This document shows, piece by piece, positions 7,995-13,326 of a stretch of 15,390 bases of DNA. The stretch lies in the NCBI GenBank assembly GCA_038317685.1, contig JBBQBQ010000067.1, positions 1 through 15,390 of the forward strand. Reading direction: 5' to 3'. Source of the DNA: JBBQBQ01 sp038317685 (lineage in GTDB: Bacteria; Desulfobacterota; Desulfuromonadia; Desulfuromonadales; DDH964). Below the pieces are notes generated by a model that saw only the letters and a list, made by a program, of their open reading frames with translations, was not told the origin of the DNA and did not search any database. Each line of letters opens with the position of its first letter. The first letter of the stretch is position 1. The position numbers and the translations under genes were made by a program.

Positions 7995-8960
7995 ATGGCG
8001 CTCTACCGATATCACATCACCCCGCTTTCGGCCTTTGCCACGCCGTTGCGTAGCGATACCCTCTATGGACATCTGCTCTGGGCGGCGGCGCAGCGTTACG
8101 GCGAAGAACGGGTGACCGCATTGATCGCTGCATTTTTCGAAGAGACACCCCCGTTTCGTCTCTCCAGCGCCCTTCCGTCCAGGACGTTGCCGCTCCCACC
8201 GTTGCCGGGAATCCCCCGGCAGCGTTTCAAAGAGCAATTTACCCGCCAAAAATCGTTGGTGGAGATGCTGAAAAAATATAAAACTTTTCGCAAGTTGGGC
8301 TTCTGGTCCATTGAGCAGTGGCAACGACTGCACGGCGCACTGAGTCAGGAAGCGCTCTTTATCGAATGGCTCGCCGCCAACGACGAGGGCATCACACCCC
8401 CCCCTCCCCACGAAAAGACTCTCCAGTCACAGCCCCATGTCAGCATCGACCGGCAGAGCGGCAGCGTCCTGGATAGCGGCGGGCTCTTTTTCTCGTCGGC
8501 CACCTGGTATCGCCCCGGTGTGACGCTCGATCTCTACGTCGAAAGCGAGCAGATCGAGTTGTTCGAGGAACTCTTCAACGACGTGGCCGCTACCGGCTTC
8601 GGCGCAGATCGTTCAACCGGCAAGGGGCACTTCCGCTTCCAACGCGATGAGGCATTCGAGCCCCGCCCCTTCGCGACCGCTGGCAGCCACCGTCTTTCCC
8701 TCTCGGTCTGCGCATCCACAGAGACAACTGCTTTCGCCGGTTACTGGAGCCCCTTCGTCAAGCATGGCCGTACCTGGAGCGGTTTCGGTGAAAAGAACCC
8801 TTTCAAGAAGCCATTTCTCGCCTTTGGCGAGGGGAGCTGCTTCTCCCGGATGCCGGAGAAGGGTTACGTGTTGCGCAACATCCACAGCGACTCGAAGCTG
8901 GTACAGATCGGCTGGCCGCTGACGATTCCCGTCACCCTGGAGGGGCATCATGCAGACTAA
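7995..8960 (+). CDS. csm4: Csm4, RAMP protein that caps the crRNA 5' handle end
   Basis: Csm4 binds the repeat-derived 5' handle of the crRNA and joins Cas10 to the Csm3 backbone. The ATG at 7995 is chosen, giving 321 residues, because AGGAGGAG (7985-7992) overlaps the csm3 stop just before it. An in-frame ATG at 7902 lies inside csm3 and has no family residues after it. Seen: TPLRSDTLYGHLLWAA (an N-terminal RAMP motif of Csm4 and Cmr-type proteins), PHVSIDRQSG, and the glycine-rich loop GFGADRSTGKGHF at 201-213. The gene overlaps csm5 by 11 nt, so translation is probably coupled. Confidence 0.93.
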   Translation: MALYRYHITPLSAFATPLRSDTLYGHLLWAAAQRYGEERVTALIAAFFEETPPFRLSSALPSRTLPLPPLPGIPRQRFKEQFTRQKSLVEMLKKYKTFRKLGFWSIEQWQRLHGALSQEALFIEWLAANDEGITPPPPHEKTLQSQPHVSIDRQSGSVLDSGGLFFSSATWYRPGVTLDLYVESEQIELFEELFNDVAATGFGADRSTGKGHFRFQRDEAFEPRPFATAGSHRLSLSVCASTETTAFAGYWSPFVKHGRTWSGFGEKNPFKKPFLAFGEGSCFSRMPEKGYVLRNIHSDSKLVQIGWPLTIPVTLEGHHAD

Positions 8961-10443
8961 ATTCTTTCGCCTCGATGTTCTCACCCCCGTCCATATCGGC
9001 ACCGGCGAAGAGGTCGACCCCATGTCCTACCTCATGCGCCAGGAGGAAGGCGAGGCCGTTTGCCACATCCTTGACACCAATGCCTGGGCCGCCGACTATC
9101 CCGATCCCGCCGAGCTGTGCGCGGAGTTTTCCGGCAGCAACATCCCGCAGATGCGCAGCTTCCTGGCTGGCAAGATCGACCCCGAAAGTTATGGCGTCCG
9201 GCGAATACGAGTCTCGGACGGCGCCATCCTTGCCGAGTACGAAACCAAGCTCAAGGATCAACGCACCACCAACCAACTCTTGCTCAGCCCGCAGATGAGC
9301 GGCAACGGCCGCACCCCGATCCTCCCCGGCTCATCATTAAAGGGGGCGCTACGCACCGCTGTTATCGACTGGCTTGATCGTGAGCAGGGACTTCGACTCA
9401 AGAACTCCGACTACCATAAAGCGCTCGAAAGCGTTCTCGGTACAATTACCGACAACGCTTTCAAACAGCTCAAGATCAGCGATATTGAAGGCTGGGCCGA
9501 TTCGACCCTGCTGGTCGAAGCCCGCGAACTGCGGCGCAAGGAGGGAAAGACCGCCACCCCCAAGAGCAAGTGCGAAGTTCTCCCCGGTCGTTTGCAGGGG
9601 GAATCGACCGCCTCGACGCTCTTCTGCAAGTTGGCCATCGGTTCCCTGAACCAGCCGACCGACCAACGCCTGACCCTGGAGAAAATCAAAAAGAGCTGGG
9701 ACTGGAACGAGCTTGCGGCGCTGGTCAATGCCTATCTCCTTCCCCGCCTCGCCGCCGAATTCGACAAGTTTTATTGTCAGCCGCACTTTGCCAGAGCGCG
9801 CCCGGTGGTGGAAAAGCTCCGTGAACGGTTGACGAACGCTGCACCGGGGCAGATGTTTTTGCGCGTCGGTCATTACTCGCAGATTGAATTTGTTACTGTC
9901 CGCGACAACCAGCCGCAGACCCGACAAGGCAAAGACAAAACGCCGTTGCCTTACGGTACCACCCGCACCCTTGCCAACGGGGTTATTCCTTTTGGCTGGG
10001 TCTGCCTGACCCCTTGTTCGGAAGCGGAATACCGTCAGGGAGTGACCGAACGTGAGGCAGCCAACCATGCAGCCGCAGCCCGGCGGGTTGCGCGGCGACA
10101 GGAGATCATTCAAGCCAGAGTACAAAAACAGCTCGAAGAAGCGGAGAGCCTCCGTCAACAGCAGCAAGTCGCCGAAGCCGAAGCGCAACGGCAGGCTGAA
10201 CTTGCTGCCCTCGCTCCGGTTGACCGGCAACTGCTCCTTTTGTCGCAAAGCGCGTTGAATGAAAATGAGGTAATTGCCCTCTTCACCAGCCTGCCGCAGT
10301 TGGAAGAGACTGATCGGTTGAGGGTCGCCCGTGCCATTCGGGATTTGTGGCAGGCTGATCCGAAGAAGTGGAACAAGAAAGAGTGCTCCAAAAAGCAGTG
10401 GGAAAAGGTCCAGCAACTCAAGAAGATTCTCGGTGAAGACTGA
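8950..10443 (+). CDS. csm5: Csm5, RAMP protein at the crRNA 3' end, with long C-terminal helical extension
   Basis: Csm5 caps the spacer end of the complex and takes part in crRNA 3' trimming by host nucleases. The RAMP core is seen in FFRLDVLTPVHIGTGEEVDP at the start and LPGSSLKGALRTAVIDWL further on. At 497 residues it is about 100 longer than the commonly studied Csm5 proteins. From about residue 365 a charged, alanine- and glutamine-rich stretch (REAANHAAAARRVARRQEI, QKQLEEAESLRQQQQVAEA) predicts a coiled coil to about 425, followed by a roughly 70-residue helical, lysine-rich tail. No frameshift is seen, so the extension is part of the gene. GGAGGGG (8939-8945) lies 4 nt before the ATG. 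Confidence 0.9.
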   Translation: MQTKFFRLDVLTPVHIGTGEEVDPMSYLMRQEEGEAVCHILDTNAWAADYPDPAELCAEFSGSNIPQMRSFLAGKIDPESYGVRRIRVSDGAILAEYETKLKDQRTTNQLLLSPQMSGNGRTPILPGSSLKGALRTAVIDWLDREQGLRLKNSDYHKALESVLGTITDNAFKQLKISDIEGWADSTLLVEARELRRKEGKTATPKSKCEVLPGRLQGESTASTLFCKLAIGSLNQPTDQRLTLEKIKKSWDWNELAALVNAYLLPRLAAEFDKFYCQPHFARARPVVEKLRERLTNAAPGQMFLRVGHYSQIEFVTVRDNQPQTRQGKDKTPLPYGTTRTLANGVIPFGWVCLTPCSEAEYRQGVTEREAANHAAAARRVARRQEIIQARVQKQLEEAESLRQQQQVAEAEAQRQAELAALAPVDRQLLLLSQSALNENEVIALFTSLPQLEETDRLRVARAIRDLWQADPKKWNKKECSKKQWEKVQQLKKILGED

Positions 10444-10448
10444 TCCTT

Positions 10449-10478
10449 TCGTTGCCACTATCAGGCCGAATGTGCGCC
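10449..10478 (-). repeat. Possible rearranged partial copy of the site 2 region
   Basis: Read on the minus strand, this stretch just past csm5 has GGGCGCACATTCGGCC, then GATAGT, then GGCAACG. The region before csm1 has the same blocks on the + strand in the opposite order: GGCAACG, GATAGT, GGGCGCATTTGAGGCC. Only half of the palindrome is kept. It may be a remnant from module exchange, or chance. Confidence 0.3.
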
Positions 10479-10545
10479 CTTATTCGACTGGAGGTAATAT
10501 TCACATAGCCCCAAGGTGGCAATCCTACACCATGACAGACTGGGG

Positions 10546-10604
10546 CGCGAGGGTGCTAGTCGGTAAAAGGAAAGACGCGACACCCTCCCGCGTTGCCCTC
10601 TTTT
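10546..10604 (+). terminator. Weak candidate terminator after the csm operon
   Basis: CGCGAGGGTG (10546-10555) can pair with CACCCT (10581-10586) and, past a 2-nt bulge, CGCG (10589-10592). The loop is long (about 25 nt), and CTTTT at 10600-10604 is the only T-run. A poor match to an intrinsic terminator, but it is placed where one is expected. Confidence 0.3.
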
Positions 10605-10621
10605 CCAATTTACATTACAAT
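10593..10621 (+). promoter_or_regulatory. Candidate promoter of the AbrB/PIN toxin-antitoxin pair
   Basis: TTGCCC at 10593-10598 and TACAAT at 10616-10621 are spaced by exactly 17 nt. The sequence from there to the start codon is strongly A+T rich. It lies 36 nt upstream of the antitoxin start. Confidence 0.45.
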
Positions 10622-10657
10622 TTAAAAAAGTAATCCAAAATAAAAATGGAGGAAGCC

Positions 10658-10888
10658 ATGGCCGTTACCGCCAGAATTACCAGCAAGGGACAGATCACCT
10701 TGCCGAAGCAGGCCCGGCAGGCGCTGGGGAGCGACGTCGTCGAGGTCGAAATCGCCGGCGGCGAGGTGCGGCTGCGCCCGGTGAAGAGCGTGGCCGGAGC
10801 GCTGCGCGGTTATGCCCGGGAGGCCAAACCGCTTTCGAGCGTGCGCGATGAGGTCTGGGAGGAGGTCGCCCGTGACCGAAAAGGCTGA
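10658..10888 (+). CDS. AbrB/MazE/SpoVT-family antitoxin
   Basis: A 76-residue protein with the swapped-hairpin AbrB-type DNA-binding domain: TARITSKGQITLPKQARQAL at 4-23, then VEVEIAGGEVRLRPV. Such antitoxins bind their own promoter and neutralise a partner PIN toxin through a C-terminal segment, here ALRGYAREAKPLSSVRDEVW. The ATG at 10658 is preferred over 10646 because GGAGGA (10648-10653) lies just before it. The 3' end overlaps the toxin start by 17 nt. Confidence 0.9.
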   Translation: MAVTARITSKGQITLPKQARQALGSDVVEVEIAGGEVRLRPVKSVAGALRGYAREAKPLSSVRDEVWEEVARDRKG

Positions 10889-11276
10889 GACCCTCCCCGA
10901 CACCAACGTCGTTCTGCGCTTTTTGCTGGCCGATGTCCCCGAGCAGTTCGCGGCCGCCGAGAGTTTTTTCGAAAAGGTGCGCATCGGCAGCGAACGGGCG
11001 CTGGTTCTGGAAAGCGTCGTGGTCGAGTGCGTCTACGTGCTGACCAAGTATTACCGGGTGCCGAAAGAGGAGGTCGTGGCGACTCTGACCGAGCTGTTGC
11101 AGTACAAGGGAGTCGTCACCCCCGGCAAAGACCTCCTCGTCGCCGGCTTGCGCGTCTACGGCGAGAGTGGGCTGGATATCGTCGATTGCCTGCTGTTGGC
11201 CCAGGCGCGGGCGTCCGGGCGGCGAATTTTCTCTTTCGACAAAAAGCTCAACCGGCTCTCCCTGCCGCCGTCGTAG
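10872..11276 (+). CDS. PIN-domain ribonuclease toxin (VapC-like)
   Basis: PIN toxins are metal-dependent RNases that cut tRNA, rRNA or mRNA when freed from their antitoxin. The start is GTG at 10872, with GGGAGGAGG (10857-10865) 6 nt before it; this gives 134 residues. The acidic active-site residues are all visible: D10 (LPDTNVVLRF), E52 (VVECVYVLTKYY), D102 or D105 (GLDIVDCLLLAQA) and D123 (FSFDKKL). It overlaps the antitoxin gene, which is the usual pairing. Its stop codon TAG is part of the hairpin repeat that follows. Confidence 0.9.
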   Translation: MTEKAETLPDTNVVLRFLLADVPEQFAAAESFFEKVRIGSERALVLESVVVECVYVLTKYYRVPKEEVVATLTELLQYKGVVTPGKDLLVAGLRVYGESGLDIVDCLLLAQARASGRRIFSFDKKLNRLSLPPS

Positions 11277-11315
11277 GGGCGTATGGACATACGCCCCTAC
11301 CGAACCATACGCCCC
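11273..11315. repeat. REP-like hairpin element 1
   Basis: GTAGGGGCGTATG (11273-11285) and CATACGCCCCTAC (11288-11300) form a perfect 13-bp stem with a 2-nt centre. A further arm, CATACGCCCC at 11306-11315, repeats 18 nt after the first. The stem begins at the last base before the toxin stop codon. It may also act as a terminator or mRNA end-stabiliser. Confidence 0.85.
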
Positions 11316-11352
11316 ACGCTGGCGTGCCCGTTTGACGCCGCCATTGCCGTCA

Positions 11353-11384
11353 CCGGTTCGAATATGATACCGTATTCGAACCGG
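11353..11384 (+). promoter_or_regulatory. Inverted repeat, probable autoregulatory operator of the Phd/ParE pair
   Basis: CCGGTTCGAATA (11353-11364) and TATTCGAACCGG (11373-11384) are perfect 12-bp inverted arms around 8 nt. The -10-like TATGAT at 11363-11368 lies inside, and the right arm runs into the GGAGG ribosome site (11383-11387). Phd-type antitoxins repress their own operon at such palindromes, so this site could block both transcription and ribosome access. Confidence 0.75.
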
Positions 11385-11395
11385 AGGTAGAAATC

Positions 11396-11686
11396 ATGAA
11401 GCTCGAAAACGACATCCAGCCCGTCACTTATCTCAAGAGCCACGCCGCCGATCTGCTGCAGCAGGTCAACGACACCCGACGGCCGGTGGTCATCACCCAG
11501 AACGGCCATGCCCGCGCGGTATTGCAGGACCCTCGCAGCTTTGAAGAAATGCGCGAGGCGATCGCCCTGCTCAAGCTGATGGTGCAGGGGGAAGAGGACA
11601 TCCGCGCCGGCCGGACGGTGGAACAGGAGGACGTCTTCGCCGGGATCGAGGCGCGGCTGGCGGCGCGCACGGAACCGGAGAAATGA
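11396..11686 (+). CDS. Phd/YefM-family antitoxin
   Basis: A 96-residue protein whose N-terminus carries the Phd/YefM fold: VTYLKSHAADLLQQVNDTRR, then PVVITQNGHARAVLQDPRSF. The C-terminal half (MVQGEEDIRAGRTVEQEDVF) is the usual toxin-neutralising tail. Phd/YefM proteins bind DNA as dimers and repress the operon with their toxin. GGAGG at 11383-11387 is suitably placed before the ATG. The stop overlaps the next start (ATGA), as expected for an antitoxin-toxin pair. Confidence 0.92.
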   Translation: MKLENDIQPVTYLKSHAADLLQQVNDTRRPVVITQNGHARAVLQDPRSFEEMREAIALLKLMVQGEEDIRAGRTVEQEDVFAGIEARLAARTEPEK

Positions 11687-12018
11687 CCCCGGCCCGGCGT
11701 CGCGTCCTCTGGACGGCCATCGCCCGCGACGATCTCTCCGCCATCGTCGCCTGGCTGGCCGAGGAAAATCCCCTTGCGGCACGCGCGGCGCTGGAGCGTT
11801 TGCGCACCGCCGCCGCGCGCTTGCACGACTTTCCCGATCGGGGGCGGACGGTGCCGGAGCTGCGCCGGCACGGGATCGAGCTCTACCGCGAATTGATCGT
11901 CGCCCCCTGGCGGATCGTCTATCGAGCCGACGACCAGGCGGTTTTTGTGTTGGCGGTGCTCGACGGACGCCGCAATCTTGAAGATTTGCTGTTGGAGCGT
12001 TTGACCCGAAAATCGTAG
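11683..12018 (+). CDS. RelE/ParE-family toxin
   Basis: A 111-residue protein with the ParE/RelE fold signs: WTAIARDDLSAIVAWLAEEN at 10-29, FPDRGRTVPEL at 50-60, YRELIVAPWRIVYR at 68-81, and VLAVLDGRRNLEDLL at 89-103. Members poison DNA gyrase (ParE) or cleave mRNA on ribosomes (RelE). Arg/Tyr-rich pairs are present, but which activity applies cannot be told from the sequence; the PDRGR motif leans to ParE. It starts inside the antitoxin stop (4-nt overlap) and ends in the second hairpin repeat. Confidence 0.9.
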   Translation: MTPARRRVLWTAIARDDLSAIVAWLAEENPLAARAALERLRTAAARLHDFPDRGRTVPELRRHGIELYRELIVAPWRIVYRADDQAVFVLAVLDGRRNLEDLLLERLTRKS

Positions 12019-12063
12019 GGGCGTATGGCCATACGCCCGTGCCGCGCCATACGCCCGTGCCGC
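12015..12063. repeat. REP-like hairpin element 2 with 18-bp tandem repeat
   Basis: GGGCGTATGGCCATACGCCC (12019-12038) is a perfect 20-bp palindrome, preceded by GTAG as in element 1. GCCATACGCCCGTGCCGC occurs twice in direct tandem (12028-12045 and 12046-12063). The toxin stop codon lies inside the element, as in element 1. Confidence 0.85.
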
Positions 12064-12089
12064 CGGAACGCCCGGAGGAAATCCCGCCC

Positions 12090-13214
12090 ATGATCCCTTG
12101 CGACCTTCACCTCTGCCTCGTCTCGGCCCAGGCGCTCCCCAACCTGCTGCCGGCCCTTGACCCTGCGACCAGACCGCGGGAGGTGGTGCTCCTTGTCTCC
12201 GATGGCATGCGGGAGCAGGCCCGGCTGCTGCGTGCCAACCTGGAAACCCTCGGCTGCATGGTGGGGGAGACGGCCATGCATCCCTACCGCATCGACGAGA
12301 TCCGGGCGACGGTCCTCGACCTGCTGGCCCGATATGACGGCCGGCACGTTGCGCTCAATGCCACCGGCGGCACCAAGGTCATGGTCCTGGGCGCCTATGA
12401 GGTCTTTCGCGAACTCGGCCAGACCGTCTTCTACATCGACACCGACAATCATCAGCGCATCACCCTGCTGCCGACCCCAGCAACGGAACCGTTACCCGAT
12501 CTGGCTACGGTAAAGCTCTCCCTCTCTGCCTACGGCTATGACATCGCCCAAAGCGGAGATTGCCGGGTCCTTCCGGAGCGTCAGCAGCTCGGCGATTACC
12601 TCGTTCGGCATGTCGAGCGTCTGAGCGGAGCCCTCGGCGTCCTCAATGCCTGCGCGGCCTCGGCCAAAAAAGATCTGCGGGGTCGCCTCGACGCGACGCA
12701 CCTAACCAACCCGGCGGTGCAGGAGCTGCTGGCCCAATGTTCCACGGCCCGGCTTCTGGCGGTCGACGGCGACCGTCTGGTCTTTGCCGATGAATCGGCC
12801 CGCTTCTTCGCCAACGGCGGCTGGCTGGAGGAATACGTGCTCAAGGTCGTCAACCGCCTCAAGGGCCAGAAGCTGATCCGCGACCACCGGTGCAACGTGA
12901 TCATCACCAAGGGCGACCAGGTGAAAAACGAGATCGACCTGGCCTTCACCGCCGGCAACCGGCTCCACCTGATCGAATGCAAAACCGCCCAGATGGTTGA
13001 TCGGGAGACCAGGGAAGGACGCGCCGATGCGGTCGCCTACAAGCTGGAAACCCTGCGCGACCTGATCGGCGGCACCTTCGCCCGGGCCATGCTCGTCAGC
13101 TACCGGCGGCTGACCGACGAAGACCGCGCCCGCTGCCGGGAATACCGCATCGAAGTGGTGGAGGCCGCCCGCATCGGCGGCCTCTACGGGCACCTGCAGC
13201 GCTGGATCGGCTGA
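12090..13214 (+). CDS. card1: Card1/Can2-type CARF nuclease (cOA-activated, DUF1887 family)
   Basis: Card1/Can2 enzymes bind cyclic tetra-adenylate from Cas10 and then cut nucleic acid, which can drive dormancy or clear invaders. The CARF half (about 1-145) has LVSDGMREQARLL and the ligand loop NATGGTK at 90-96, followed by DTDNHQRITLL. The C-terminal half is a PD-(D/E)XK nuclease: GGWLEEYV at 243-250, D283 in NEIDLAF, and E296-x-K298 in LIECKT. All core residues are present, so it should be active. The ATG at 12090 (374 residues) follows GGAGG at 12074-12078 and starts where homology begins. A GTG at 12039 lies within the repeat element and is unlikely to be the start. It has no cas-type palindrome of its own and follows the toxin-antitoxin genes. 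Confidence 0.9.
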   Translation: MIPCDLHLCLVSAQALPNLLPALDPATRPREVVLLVSDGMREQARLLRANLETLGCMVGETAMHPYRIDEIRATVLDLLARYDGRHVALNATGGTKVMVLGAYEVFRELGQTVFYIDTDNHQRITLLPTPATEPLPDLATVKLSLSAYGYDIAQSGDCRVLPERQQLGDYLVRHVERLSGALGVLNACAASAKKDLRGRLDATHLTNPAVQELLAQCSTARLLAVDGDRLVFADESARFFANGGWLEEYVLKVVNRLKGQKLIRDHRCNVIITKGDQVKNEIDLAFTAGNRLHLIECKTAQMVDRETREGRADAVAYKLETLRDLIGGTFARAMLVSYRRLTDEDRARCREYRIEVVEAARIGGLYGHLQRWIG

Positions 13215-13231
13215 CCCCACCCCCCCGCTCC

Positions 13232-13237
13232 TTGACA
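13232..13237 (+). promoter_or_regulatory. Consensus -35 box upstream of cas1
   Basis: A perfect TTGACA. No recognisable -10 lies 16-19 nt downstream; instead the GCAACGTTGC palindrome occupies that position (13254-13263). A -10-like TATCCT at 13293-13298 is too far away to pair with it. Either the palindrome covers a poor -10, or this box is chance. Confidence 0.3.
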
Positions 13238-13253
13238 ACCGCATAAGGAAACC

Positions 13254-13263
13254 GCAACGTTGC
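13254..13263 (+). promoter_or_regulatory. Cas operator palindrome, site 3 (before cas1)
   Basis: GCAACGTTGC, the third exact copy in the window, ends 63 nt before the cas1 ATG. The flanks differ from sites 1 and 2, apart from a C before it and GT shortly after, so only the palindrome itself is conserved. TATCCT at 13293-13298 would place it near -46. Confidence 0.65.
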
Positions 13264-13326
13264 CGTCCTGGATTCGCGGCGGCGCGGGGCGCTATCCTCC
13301 CAAGCAACTGCAAAGGAGGCACCGCC

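Noticed and set aside
9349..10458. A 369-residue open frame on the minus strand over csm5
   Set aside because: No domain signals, and it is antisense to csm5, which has clear RAMP motifs.
10444..10657. A possible small RNA or short gene between csm5 and the antitoxin
   Set aside because: GGAGGTAAT at 10490-10498 looks like a ribosome site but no start codon follows at a suitable distance, and the only hairpin is weak. Nothing beyond the promoter and terminator candidates could be supported.
11273..11315. Reading the GTAGGGGCGTATG elements as insertion-sequence ends or a second CRISPR array
   Set aside because: There is no transposase, no target duplication, and the copies are only hairpins with an 18-nt period; they fit REP-like intergenic repeats better.
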